Assembly (NCBI RefSeq): GCF_038725785.1
Contig: NZ_CP109796.1
Coordinates: 7,006,501-7,070,500, forward strand
From: Termitidicoccus mucosus
GTDB lineage: Bacteria; Verrucomicrobiota; Verrucomicrobiia; Opitutales; Opitutaceae
Direction: 5' to 3'
Length of the DNA: 64,000 bases
The position numbers and the translations under genes are program-made. The stretch's first letter is position 1. Each line of letters opens with the position of its first letter. The notes below the pieces were generated by a model that worked only from the letters and a program-made list of their open reading frames with translations, ran no database searches and was not told the origin of the DNA. This document shows positions 21,601-29,015 of this stretch, piece after piece.

Positions 21601-22796
21601 ACGCCGCCGAAAACCCGTTCCGCTTCTCGACAAAATATCAGGACGCGGAGACGGGGCTGCTGTATTACGGCCTGCGCTATTACAGCGCCTCGATGGGGCG
21701 GTTCATAAACCAAGACCCCATCGGCGAGGAGGGCGGCATCAACCTTTATGCGATGGCGGGCAACGACCTCATAAACGGCACGGACTACTTGGGGATGGAT
21801 CCCAATGATTATATCAACAGGATGGATGACTTCTTCAACCAGGATCCGAGCGGATGGTATTCCGGAAATGACATATCCTACGGCGGCAGTTATGGCGGAT
21901 TTTTGGATTATGGCGGTGGAAGTAGTTGGAACGACTCAGTGTCATTCACTCCAATCTGGAGCAATCCGGATAATTTTGAATATTCATTGATTGGCGATTA
22001 TACATCCTATCTGACCTCCAGCAATTGGTTGAGCGGCCAATTTATTGTGGATTTTGCCCCGCCGGCAATTACGTATCCACCGTCGGGACTCCCAATGCTT
22101 GATGCTGGAACGCAGGCAGGGATCGAGGCCAGAATGTCACAGATTCATGAAGGCGCAAGGCTGGCTGCGAATGAGTGGGCTGTAGAATATGCCAAATACG
22201 CCGTGGTCATGGATCTCTTGGGGATGAATCCGACGCAGGTGGGGGTAGGTGCACCGGGATTTTTTGAAGGGCTCATTCCCGTTTGGGGATCGGGGCGTGC
22301 TTCAATTGATGACTTTCAGAATGGGAAATGGTTCTGGGGAAGCGTCAATGGAGTCTTGGCTATCACGGACGTCTTTCTTCTTAAAGCCGTAGCAGTTGCA
22401 GGCGCCAAGGTGATAGGGAAGGGGGGCGCACTTGCTATTGGCAAATTATTTGGAGGTTCGTCCGCAGAAAATGTAGCGGGCAGAGGGTACTCATCATTCT
22501 CCGCGTTCAAGCGAGCCGAGGGCGCGGCAGGGAAAGGGCAGGCTTGGCACCATATAGTAGAACAAACCCCGACTAACGTGAAACAATTTGGAGCCACAGC
22601 TATTCACAACACAGAGAACCTCGTGAGACTACCACATGGTCCTGGAACTATACATAGTCAGATCAGCGGGTTTTACTCCTCCAAACAGCCGTTCACTAAC
22701 GGACTTACGGTCCGGAAGTGGTTGAGTCATCAGACTTTTGATCAGCAGTATACATTCGGACGAAATATTCTTCAACAATTTGGAGGCCCACCATGA
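15699..22796 (+). CDS. RHS-repeat polymorphic toxin with HH-nuclease-like tail
   Basis: About 2365 residues from the ATG at 15699, which gives an N-terminal signal sequence (MIFKILSRLRPSS...); an upstream ATG at 15618 is less likely. Residues 385-485 form a Cys-rich insert. From about residue 590 to 2030 there are dozens of RHS/YD repeats (GRLQYSRDASGIITKYTYG), ending in the conserved core YYGLRYYSASMGRFINQDP and NLYAMAGNDLING. The 330-residue tail is variable and ends in an HH-type nuclease-like motif (GQAWHHIVEQ, NTENLVRLPHGPG, HSQISGFYSS, near residues 2280-2330). RHS shells enclose a toxic C-terminal domain delivered to competitors. The gene overlaps its immunity gene by 4 nt (ATGA at 22793-22796). 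Confidence 0.88.
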   Translation: MIFKILSRLRPSSLICAVTAGGLMAISAFGTEPEIDPDSVPMAGASQGREFPHSVGIYVWAEALSAGAGTVSLDALSEIVLKLQEDETRQTNLTLSGTATAAEQWVPTSSPVYLPVSTEQEISYHDIETSNLDKFRIHVSAPSEYAVYFYNEQTHYYQETAAFEADNGTAQVLFMVKLKGERGLPAGKALDIQPGESSLRIGLGFLPNGQSAGYLDFSPTEKLGVRDVMGSILMDGTAQGGLARGDFKLDLPGRISAPFYCFPTSGDVKLVFEEFTSIDGQENRRLKQVLTPQALVDIVRENDGTQYTVNFYDPATVSASGDEYVASGDPFVHYVFATSWQDEDQAWNWNTSITRTEDGLVQEASFSQDSSYKSFSQVFVVDESCYDYPVEVCETYVIDMTETVIVVTTECETVWDEVPHQICYGPLTDADTGEVAQEGYCEEYIDYVPRQECTLHTEVYTFPYFEEETVCDTSWETHCVPIYGTETYSIPLPRRTVFVQGFNGARTEYRASSYEELAETNFNGDSYQMARTASSTRLVGRYGAARSNSAPAYISTKEVAFQFTGSVSSPSGFLPNLQSGNYGHRTDRRYYDIDLATGDMYPGRLFWEENPDRSWTMFEYYPDQAKRGLIRRVIKPHGDTARPGELPDDNAAGYVGYQVKTIDYAADWDGAVHLPSVEENWVNGIRLSRTEHTHEAAGTVNGQPMWQTTTETWAETSPTQKLVSVSKVYQGKNIDPLWRGLPYSVQAADGTKTVFAYDRGTVDGEGNFTVLSTGAAFRAISVTGLAPASGGSTALDGTSQTIDAVGLENGLSLRMETIRDARGLVVRVNKAVYNNGAWAPIEWEKRSHDVAGNLLHVESSNGTAMDYEYTDINGGGTNYASISFANDGTHTGRLQYSRDASGIITKYTYGNFGRISETLQLAIPAAPGAPQSGIAALRTAYTYDADGRVTGKVTGPANGEQLVSTYTYNFAGQLASKTEQGLTTTYAYNSSGGKILSMTETRGDGSTVTVENNRDGTPKSKTGTAIVPEYYTYAVDGTRMLITTRYGSASSPRWNKQWKDGLGRVTKEQKSTSAGADYTVEYTYNNKGQLASTQPAGLAATTYEYDSFGRLRDTYTGSRHESVITDYRQRTNDTAWWRYEETRAHPDGNTIVPTKKTWTRLTGHSSVALPSAPALTLAGSVLGEVITQDSAGNESRGLVLVHRDSARRFSVSVNPLASCAAVELSLGGLPVKAVSSAGVTSETRYDSLHRPIKQIDRTSPDGATPQHFTYVPGSTRPYETFNDLGHLVSRKSYDSAGRVVSVAKPIVAYTAAGAPAAYNAASVTYTHYHYNIRGQLTHTWGDATYPVKNEYNAYGDLIKQHTYRSFVGVGAATGSPGGDPENWPGAATADTTEFTRNLQDGSLAGRTDAKNKTTGYTYNIRGQIATITSPRSITTTHTYDTSTGELLTVSHSDGTPGTAHTYDNLGRVATVQDASGYRTFTYRPGDLRLASEKLGYNGTPTAASVYGSDLVLEQAYGVMNGAASVNLGVELKSGLTTHYSYHFSADAATGRLASLTTDAGTHTVAYQDNSDLVQAVANGSWGQARTFEAHRNLVASMNTVAGLDDVARQTYQHDALGRRYQVAQAGLVYQPYLNAANTGEELVTEYAYDARSQLTASRARTGNPADMTGAANVPGRSFAYTYDTMGNRVTETLNGTTHNYGTNELNQYTGRATAAIVPVSGMAPEDATVTINSSTLAANEFLQRYFYRDIGKSPIAPATVATGGLQSVNIAASGTSGGGWSYNNTVQFFVRPTAESFSYDDDGNLTSDGLWDYAYDAKNQLVQVVSKYADQTGNRVALRFVYDYQGRRVAKRVYDANPAGGVIDTALRSERLYIYDGWLLAAEYEVDPGTQARTLVRTYTWGPDLGGGDGIGGLLAIKDHRAAHAGVYQTAFDGNGNLVALVHQLTHALVAAYEYDGFGNLLRSNGEYAAENPFRFSTKYQDAETGLLYYGLRYYSASMGRFINQDPIGEEGGINLYAMAGNDLINGTDYLGMDPNDYINRMDDFFNQDPSGWYSGNDISYGGSYGGFLDYGGGSSWNDSVSFTPIWSNPDNFEYSLIGDYTSYLTSSNWLSGQFIVDFAPPAITYPPSGLPMLDAGTQAGIEARMSQIHEGARLAANEWAVEYAKYAVVMDLLGMNPTQVGVGAPGFFEGLIPVWGSGRASIDDFQNGKWFWGSVNGVLAITDVFLLKAVAVAGAKVIGKGGALAIGKLFGGSSAENVAGRGYSSFSAFKRAEGAAGKGQAWHHIVEQTPTNVKQFGATAIHNTENLVRLPHGPGTIHSQISGFYSSKQPFTNGLTVRKWLSHQTFDQQYTFGRNILQQFGGPP

Positions 22797-23140
22797 ACGA
22801 GACGATTGAAACCCTGATTAAGGAATACCGAGAGCACGCCGAGGCGCATGGCAGAGCTACGCTCAGCGGTGACTATAAAGCTGCTAACCGGAGCCACGAT
22901 AAGCTTGTTGCTCTCGTGCCAAAAATCCGAGCGTTAGGTCATTCAGGAGAAGCCGCATTGGTTGTGTTGACCGATGACTCCAGCGATACGGTAGTCTGCT
23001 GGGCCGCTACGCACTCTCTTCGTTTCAGTGAATCGCGTGCTCTTGCTGCCCTCGAAAAGCTTTCCAAGAAAACTGGCCCAATAGCGTTTAGCGCAAAGAT
23101 GGTCGTTCAGCAGTGGGCTAAGGGTGAACTGAAGGTTTGA
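22793..23140 (+). CDS. DUF2019-type immunity protein
   Basis: 115 residues, all helical, in the pattern of DUF2019: an N-terminal helix (LIKEYREHAEAHGRA), the anchor NRSHDKLVALVPKIRALG, HEAT-like VVCWAATHSLRF, and the closing AKMVVQQWAKGELKV. DUF2019 proteins often sit next to polymorphic toxins. Position directly after the RHS toxin tail with an ATGA overlap supports a role in neutralising that nuclease. The pairing is inferred from context. Confidence 0.75.
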   Translation: MNETIETLIKEYREHAEAHGRATLSGDYKAANRSHDKLVALVPKIRALGHSGEAALVVLTDDSSDTVVCWAATHSLRFSESRALAALEKLSKKTGPIAFSAKMVVQQWAKGELKV

Positions 23141-23206
23141 TGCCGCAAAAAGGGGCACCCAATAGCAACGGTTATGCTAAGTTTTTGGCTGGGACCGACC
23201 AACGGC

Positions 23207-23307
23207 GGCCGACCGACGGGGTCAGGCTGGGCTTGCCTTTTGAGGCCGGCGGTTCGCTCCCGCGTTTGCAACGTCCTCAATAACCCGAGCGGCACACGTC
23301 GCGCCAG
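23207..23307 (+). repeat. Dispersed intergenic repeat, copy 1
   Basis: Roughly 100 bases beginning GGCCGACCGACGGGGTCAGG and ending GCGGCACACGTCGCGCCA. They recur in the same orientation at 25459-25556 with a few changes. The two copies flank the multi-TonB gene. No coding role is seen. Confidence 0.8.
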
Positions 23308-23311
23308 CCAT

Positions 23312-25008
23312 TCACTTCGTTCCTGTCTGATCACCTTTCCGCTCGAAATGGACCGGCACCTGCACCCGGGTGATCGTGGTTTTGCCGTCCGCGCGCGGTG
23401 CCTCGAAAAGCCAGTGCGCGACCGTCTGCACGGCGGCGTAGCCAAAGGCGGGGTCGCTCGCGGATTTGATGCGCGGCAGCCGCACCTTGCCATCCTTGTC
23501 GATCAAAAACTCGACCGTCGCCATCCCGCTGTCGGTGCCGGGTGGAACCCCGAGCGGAAACACGGGCTTGCGCTGCGAAAGCGCCTTCGGCACGGAATCC
23601 AGTTTGCCCGCCCCTGCGATGCGTTCGGACTTTTTTATCTCCATCGAGTAGAGGGCGGTGTCCTCGTAATGGGGGCGAAATTGAATTCGGTTTTCAGCAT
23701 CCCCGAGGTCGGCTTGCCCTTGAGCGTGGCCGGTTTGAACTCAAAATGTTCCACCGCCGCCTTGCCGCTCTCGCCGAACTCCGGACGCGTCGCCTCAATC
23801 ACCTTCACCATGACGACCCGGCCTTTCGGGTCGATGAGCATGGAGATAGTCGCGCTGCCGCTGGGGGCCTTGCTGGCATAAAGCGCGTAGGGATAAACCG
23901 GGCGAATCACCCCGCGCGGCTCGGGCGGCGTGTCGTAGCGCAGCCCCTCCGGCATTTTCTCCATGCGTCTTTTTGAGACGGACTCGACTTCGACGGCTTC
24001 CCGAGCGGGGTCGAAGTTGGGATGAGGTGGCAGGTTGAACGTGATTGGCATCTGCAATTCCATGCGCACCGGCTTTCCATTCTTCGTGGCGGGGTTGAAT
24101 TTCCATTTGAGCATCGCATTGATCGCGGCCTCCTCAAATCCGGGATTGTTTGAGCGCACCACCACCGGGTTGATGACATCTCCCTTTTCATCCACCACAA
24201 ACTGCACCACCACCTCGCCGACCAGTCGCGATGTTAACATTGCGCGCGGATAAGCCGGCGGCTCCCGATGCGCAACCGATGGCGGAGTGCCCACCGATGG
24301 ATGCTGTATCAATGTATCCTCGGCGGTCAGCCAGACCGGCACCACAAGCGAGGACGCGACCGGCTGCCCGCCTTTGCGCGCGGGGGCGAATTTCCACCGC
24401 GACAGCGCGGCGTCGATCTCCGCCTTGAACGGCTCCGCATGGGGCGATTCCGGGGCGATTTCATACGACAGCGGCGCGCCCGCCGCGTCCAACGCGAGCG
24501 TCAGGTTGATGAACAATTTTTTCTTGGCCTTCCTCAATGCGGTGGATTGCTCTTTGCCAATGAAAACCGGTGTCACCGCCAGCAGCCGGGGCGCAGCGTC
24601 CGCCGCCTTGGGCGAGGCGGCTGCGGGGTTGAAGATGACCGCGACCAGAGAGCGCGCCGCGACCGGCTTGCCCCCGGCCTGCGCGGGTTTGCACTGCGGC
24701 GCGTCCGAGAGCGATGCCTTGGCCAAGTCATGCACCGGCTGCGCGCCGCAGGCCTTGCGGACCAGATACTTCCCCTCGTCGTCAGTGCGTTGCGCGATGA
24801 ACGCGTAGGCGTGCTCCGCCCTTTCTTCCATTTCCGCCGGGCACTTTATTTTCCAAGCCTTCTTAAAGACCGGCGGCGTGTCCGCCTCCGTGTCGGAAGG
24901 AAACAGCATTGGCCCGGATACGACAATATCCTGCGCCAGCACGTGCGGCAGGACTGCGAGCAGGGCGGACAACAAACACGCGAAATGCGTCAAGCGGCGG
25001 GGTTGCAT
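23312..25008 (-). pseudogene. Multi-TonB C-terminal-domain protein, broken by one frameshift
   Basis: A single ancestral gene now in two frames: 23635-25008 and 23312-23644. The start at 25008 (or 25020) gives a signal peptide (MQPRRLTHFACLLSALLAVL). Four TonB C-terminal-type units follow. Clear ones contain RAMLTSRLVGEVVVQFVVDE, SGSATISMLIDPKGRVVMVK and DSGMATVEFLIDKDGKVRLP, each followed by a W/FxFxPA strand. Near 23684 a run of five C seems one short: with six C the frame would read NFAPHYEDTALYSMEIKK and enter the fourth unit. TonB C-terminal domains normally contact outer-membrane transporters; multi-domain forms of this type are unassigned. A sequencing error in the C-run is possible. 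Confidence 0.75.
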
Positions 25009-25243
25009 GTCCTCGAACATGGAAATCCCGCAGCTTTCTGTCGAGCAACAAGCAACGAACGTCACCAACCTGTGGCAAGCGCCCGCTCTACCAAGCGGTC
25101 GGACTCGATATTACCGAAGCCCAACTCAAAACCGGAGAGAGGTCCCGAGGCCGAGACATGGCGCATACGCCAGTTCACGCTCACGGGCGCTACGCGCACG
25201 CTCTGGACGGAACAAATCTGTCCTTCCCGAACCCAAGGGCCGC

Positions 25244-25360
25244 ATGCAAGAACCGATGGACACCTGCATCGGCCTGAACTGCGTGCGCGCCGGCCTCGCG
25301 ACTGCCCCGAAGGACTACCGCTTCCGCGGTTATGCCGGAGCGGTGGTCAGCGGCAAATCC
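25244..25360 (+). pseudogene. Remnant of a REP-associated (IS200-like) transposase
   Basis: A short piece reading LNCVRAGLATAPKDYRFRGY then AGAVVSG, which resembles the C-terminal YIDLNPVRAGLV..P.DYR.CGYAEA signature of RAYT/Y1-type transposases. No catalytic HUH or Tyr is present and the flanks are not coherent. It lies beside dispersed repeat copy 2. Confidence 0.5.
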
Positions 25361-25458
25361 GCCCGCTGCCCGCGCTCACCGACTGGGACGCGAACTGACC
25401 GCCCTGCGCGGCCCGCGCAAACAAGCCTTCGGTCCGTGGCCGACCGACGGGGTCACGT

Positions 25459-25556
25459 GGCCGACCGACGGGGTCAGGCCTTGCCTTTTGAGGTCGGCGG
25501 TTCGCTCGCGCGTTTGCAACGTCCTCAATAAACCCGAGCGGCACACGTCGCGCCAG
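25459..25556 (+). repeat. Dispersed intergenic repeat, copy 2
   Basis: Direct repeat of 23207-23307. Its first 17 bases (GGCCGACCGACGGGGTC) also occur immediately upstream at about 25439, giving a small tandem. It follows the RAYT-like remnant, which could once have mobilised it (inference). Confidence 0.8.
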
Positions 25557-25770
25557 TTCTCCGCTGCGCTCCGATCTGTCACGCCGTGTGCTTGCTCCTT
25601 ACGCTCCGTTGTCGCTCCAGTCCGCAACCGTCCATCCCGCCCGGAGCGGGCATCGGGCCCGCCGCGCCGTCCACGGCTGCACTTCACTGCGTTGCGTTGC
25701 GCCGAGGCGGCGCCGCCCTGGGGTGACGGGCGGGAACCCTGCTGCGCCCGCTTGCGCTCGCTTTGCTCGC

Positions 25771-25806
25771 GTCTCGGCCAGCGTCTCGGCCAGCGTCTCG
25801 GCTCCC
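25771..25806 (+). repeat. 12-bp tandem repeat in GC-rich spacer
   Basis: GTCTCGGCCAGC occurs about 2.7 times in a row. It lies in a very GC-rich, palindrome-prone spacer (25561-25870) that shows no convincing gene. The long open frames through this spacer on both strands look like GC artefacts. Composition and gene style change just after it, at about 25870, where the large leftward element begins. Confidence 0.7.
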
Positions 25807-25884
25807 TGCGCCTGCGCTGCGGTCGCCTCGGGCGGGTCCGCGTGGCCCGCCGCTCGCGGTGTCGGAGTGAGAAATGAAATATTG

Positions 25885-26568
25885 TTATCGCCAGTTGACG
25901 ATTGCACCGGAGGGATAATGGAGGGCTTTTTTGGAGGTGGTGTTGATTGCCCAATGGTTGGGAATGGGCGCAGAGGTGTTCATGCCCGGGTTGAGGATTG
26001 TGAGCGACCCCGCCAAGGTTCTGATTTGGCAGGCGTGTTTTCGGGGGTGGTGGATATGGCCGGACAGGATGAGTGCGGGCATGTTGCCGCCGATGACATG
26101 CCAGAGGTCTTGATCGCCGAAATCGGGGCCGGTGTCGCTGGCGGAGCAGTCGCATTCCGAGGGCGGCGCATGGGTGACGAGGATGTCGCAGGGTTTTGGG
26201 TCGGGTAGCTTGAGCCAGCCGTTTGCCTTGATGGTCGTCCCGTTCAGGGAAATGGTGTCGCCATCGGTGGCGATGATGTTTTTGTTGGTTTTGAGGAGCC
26301 GGAGCCATTGGCCGTCGGCTTTCGTGTCTTTTGTCACCAAGGGATTTTTTGGCCAGAGGTCGTGATTGCCGGAGCAGACGATTGTCGGCGTTTGTATTGC
26401 CGCCGCCCATGCTTTGATTTGTTCGGCCTGTTTGGGGGCGGGGCAGGGGAGATGGAAGTTGAGCAGGTCGCCCGCTATGACAAGGAGGTCGTGGTTGCGT
26501 GATTCGGTCAGCGCCCAGTCGAGGCATTGCTGGCGGAGGTGGAGGTCGGAGACGTGAAGGATGCGCAT
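25885..26568 (-). CDS. Calcineurin-like metallophosphoesterase
   Basis: 227 residues with the complete metal-binding set of the metallophosphoesterase fold: DLHLRQQ (residues 8-14), GDLLN (33-37), GNHD (67-70), a His in LVTHAPPSECD, and GHIHHP near residue 170. Such enzymes cleave phosphodiesters in nucleotides or nucleic acids; small versions are common on phages and plasmids. It is the last gene of the leftward series at the left end of the putative element. Confidence 0.85.
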   Translation of the reverse strand: MRILHVSDLHLRQQCLDWALTESRNHDLLVIAGDLLNFHLPCPAPKQAEQIKAWAAAIQTPTIVCSGNHDLWPKNPLVTKDTKADGQWLRLLKTNKNIIATDGDTISLNGTTIKANGWLKLPDPKPCDILVTHAPPSECDCSASDTGPDFGDQDLWHVIGGNMPALILSGHIHHPRKHACQIRTLAGSLTILNPGMNTSAPIPNHWAINTTSKKALHYPSGAIVNWR

Positions 26569-26592
26569 GAGCGGGTGTGGGTTGATGGGGAA

Positions 26593-26724
26593 TTATGGCA
26601 GTGGGGGCGAGGGGCGGGAGTTCGCCCAAATGAGCGGTTTCCCAGTTGGCCGCGGTCTTGGTCCATTAGTCCAGAATGAGGAATGGACATGGTCGGGCTG
26701 GTTGGTGAGAGGACGGATGGGCAT
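26593..26724 (-). CDS. Possible small protein (43 residues)
   Basis: Reads MPIRPLTNQPDHVHSSFW and ends in LPP-rich sequence. It starts at a TAATG overlap with the stop of the MutS-domain gene and ends 24 nt before the metallophosphoesterase gene, so coupling is plausible. Composition is proline/arginine-rich and no family is recognised; it may be non-coding spacer. Confidence 0.35.
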   Translation of the reverse strand: MPIRPLTNQPDHVHSSFWTNGPRPRPTGKPLIWANSRPSPPLP

Positions 26725-27142
26725 TATTCTTTATAGCACGGGGACGCCGGGATGAGGATGGAGGTGATTTGGCGGCGGGCGAATTCGCCGGCCTTGGCGG
26801 GCCCGGTCTGGTCGCAGATGGCGATTTTTTTCCCGGCAGCGAGGAGTTTGCTGATATGGTGGTGGACGGCATGGCAGGGGATGCCGGCCATGGGGATGTT
26901 CTGGCGCTTGGTGAGGGTGAGGTTCAGGAGTTTTGAGGCGATGGCGGCGTCTTCGTAGAACATTTCGTAAAATCACCGAGACGGAAAAGAAGCAGGGTGT
27001 CGCCGGGGAGACTCCCCTTTATTTTGAAATATTGCTGCTGCATCGGGGTGCGCTTGGCGGAGGGTACGGCGGAGGATGTGTCCGGTGTGTGCGGGGTGAC
27101 GGGAAGGCTGGTGGCAGTGGGTTTGGTGATGGTGTTTTTCAT
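26724..27142 (-). pseudogene. Free-standing MutS domain I (mismatch recognition), frameshifted
   Basis: The frame from 27142 reads TPMQQQYFKIKG then GDTLLLFRLGDF. A second frame continues MFYEDAAIASKLLNLTLTKR, then IPMAGIPCHAVHHHISKLL and KIAICDQTGPAK, and stops at 26724. Joined, this is MutS domain I alone (about 135 residues), including the Phe-x-Glu mismatch-contact motif as GDFYEMFYED. The break is one missing T (four instead of five) near 26969, inside the FYE codons. A -1 slip on the T run would restore the frame. The remaining MutS domains (clamp, ATPase) are absent, so any product would be a DNA-binding module only. Confidence 0.8.
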
Positions 27143-27168
27143 GACTATTCGGAAGGTTGGTTTTTGGT

Positions 27169-28284
27169 TTAAGCAGGCATGTTTTGTCCCGGCAGGTTTT
27201 CACGGCGTGTGGCGAGGAGGCTGGAAAAAACTCCCCCGGCATGGGGCTGAGGGAGGATGGGAGCGCGGAATCCTATTATAAATTCAGTGCTTCCAGGCTT
27301 GTCTGATGTCGCCTTCGGTTCGGCACACGATCTATTATTATTTTTGTGTGTTTTGCGGCTATTCATTTCTTTGGTTGCGGCGGCGGCGTTTTGTTTGGCT
27401 TCGTAAATATGGATTAATTCCCGCGCTTGATCGCCGGAGAGGGTGTTCCATGGGCGGTGTTTCATGGGATAGGTGTCAGATGAGCCCATCCAGGTTTCTT
27501 TCGTGAAGCGCATATGCACGGGTTCTCCATTTATGACCGGGTGATTTTCTGGCATTTTTATCAGCGGGTATGCCGCCACGTCGCCGTATAATTCGGCGTA
27601 GGAGGGGATGTGGTCGTAAAATAGGTGAAAGATGAAGGATTTTGCACCGGGTTCGAATTGAAGGCTGCGCCCCTCCGGTTCGATGGCGACATTGCAGGGG
27701 CCCACCGCGCAATAGATGGATGCCAGGACAGGTTGTTTGATTTGCGTGTTACGTCCGGCTTGGAGCAATGTGTTGTCCATTGCAGAAAGTTGCACGCCTT
27801 CGCAGTCATCGAATTTGTATTGATATAATCCGATGTCTCCCGGGCAAAAGTGGGCCACGGGCGGCCCGGGGAGGAATTCGCCGTTTGGTCCCATGGGTGC
27901 CAGGGGTGATGATTTCTCTTCTTTTTTCTGGCGGTCTTTGAATCTTTCCAGCACGTCCAAGGCTTCGTCGATGGCGTCTTCCATGAAGTCGGATCCGTTG
28001 TAATTATTGATATAGCGTCGGTTTTTCTCGGTAAGGATGTCACCTGTGAAGGTGGGCGTTTTGCAATCTTCGGCATACCATTTGCAGGGCCAGCACAGGC
28101 GGGAGAATGCGTCCCTGAACCGGATGGCGGCCGCCGCCCGCGCTTTTTGGGAGGCGGCCATCCAGCCACTAGCTATTTTGCATTCAAGTTCGGAGGGCGT
28201 CAGGTTAGGGTTTGCGGTGGCCAGAGCGCGGCGGTCGGCGGGTGTGGGGAGGAATTGCGAGTTCCAGATTTCTGTGTTATTCAT
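27169..28284 (-). CDS. Unrecognised element protein (371 residues)
   Basis: The ATG at 28284 (MNNTEIWNSQFLPTP) is chosen because other genes of this element also begin MNNT/MNT; the frame is open a little further upstream. The N-terminal 130 residues are helical with several Cys (RLCWPCKWYAEDCKTP). A middle part is beta-rich (GDIGLYQYKFDDCEGVQLS, VLASIYCAVGPCNVAIEPEG). A low-complexity basic C-terminus follows. No motif identifies a function. Confidence 0.6.
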   Translation of the reverse strand: MNNTEIWNSQFLPTPADRRALATANPNLTPSELECKIASGWMAASQKARAAAAIRFRDAFSRLCWPCKWYAEDCKTPTFTGDILTEKNRRYINNYNGSDFMEDAIDEALDVLERFKDRQKKEEKSSPLAPMGPNGEFLPGPPVAHFCPGDIGLYQYKFDDCEGVQLSAMDNTLLQAGRNTQIKQPVLASIYCAVGPCNVAIEPEGRSLQFEPGAKSFIFHLFYDHIPSYAELYGDVAAYPLIKMPENHPVINGEPVHMRFTKETWMGSSDTYPMKHRPWNTLSGDQARELIHIYEAKQNAAAATKEMNSRKTHKNNNRSCAEPKATSDKPGSTEFIIGFRAPILPQPHAGGVFSSLLATRRENLPGQNMPA

Positions 28285-28446
28285 AAAAATATGTTTGGGG
28301 TGATTCAGTCTGTGGCAGTGCATTCCCTGCGTTTGCAAAGAGAGTAAGTCGAAGGGACGTGTTCACCGATCCGCACGGACGGACCGTCAGGGTCTATGCG
28401 TTTGTGATGGTGCTGTCGTTTTTACGGGCGCTGTTCGTGCGTTTCA

Positions 28447-28681
28447 TCACGTCGATGGCGTGGCGGCGATCAGGCGGGCGCTGGCTTCGGCGCAATCCTT
28501 GCGGTGGGGTGAGCCGAGGCGAAAGTCTCCGCCGCTGGCCCCGAGAGCACCGGCAATATTGATTCTCGCGACGATCCTATCGAGGGAATTGCGGATTATT
28601 ATATTCTGTGGCGTCGGCGCCAGACTCCCAAGGGCCTGCGGTGTGTCCGCTTTCCGGTGTTTCAGTGTGAATGAGTGACAT
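28447..28681 (-). pseudogene. HTxGPW...ARLIAA phage-type small protein, frameshifted
   Basis: From the ATG at 28681 one frame reads TPESGHTAGPWESGADATEY. The adjacent frame continues IIIRNSLDRIVARINIAG and ends KDCAEASARLIAATPST. HTxGPW near the N-terminus and NARLIAAAP near the end mark a family of small proteins common in phages and plasmids, of unknown function. The join needs a one-base correction near AATATAATAATC. Its start overlaps the end of the upstream gene by 20 nt. The rest of 28285-28446 shows no clear gene. Confidence 0.55.
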
Positions 28682-29015
28682 GGGATGATGTGTTGTTCGA
28701 TTCAAGATGGGGGAGCGGCGCGGGTTGCCGCGCCTCCCAATCGGCGAGCGTCCTGCTCCAGCCGTCGAGATCGACGAAACGGCTGGACAGCCCGGAGCGG
28801 AAGGCCCGGCGGAGGGCTTCGTCCGTGCGACAAGCCTGCATGATAAGGACGACGACTTCGGTGCCGTCGCCGGCCTCGAAGCAGTCGTCGAGGCAACGAC
28901 TGTTGAAGAAGCGGCCGCCGGAGAGGGAAACCCCGTCCGGGTGAATTTTCGCGGCGGCCAGCAGTTTCAGGATGCGGATGGCGCGTCGGGCGCGCCGACG
29001 GGTGGCGGTTTTCAT
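28662..29015 (-). CDS. Small basic element protein (117 residues)
   Basis: Starts at 29015 with an ATGA overlap to the upstream gene (29012-29015). It reads MKTATRRRARRAIRILKLLA, then a compact region (GGRFFNSRCLDDCFEAGDG, VVVLIMQACRTDEALRRAF, LDGWSRTLADWEARQ). The basic N-terminus suggests nucleic acid binding, which is inference. No family recognised. Confidence 0.6.
   Translation of the reverse strand: MKTATRRRARRAIRILKLLAAAKIHPDGVSLSGGRFFNSRCLDDCFEAGDGTEVVVLIMQACRTDEALRRAFRSGLSSRFVDLDGWSRTLADWEARQPAPLPHLESNNTSSHVTHSH

Noticed and set aside
17061-21713. Very long minus-strand open frames (525 and 576 residues) inside the RHS gene
   Set aside because: The plus strand encodes unambiguous RHS repeats; GC-rich codon use opens the opposite frame.
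25376-26629. 417-residue minus-strand frame over the metallophosphoesterase
   Set aside because: It overlaps a gene with all metal-binding motifs in another frame and reads as Pro/Arg/Thr low complexity.
28359-28562. Plus-strand 67-residue frame starting MFTDPHGRTVRVYA
   Set aside because: It lies opposite the HTxGPW-type gene and has no ribosome site or family features.
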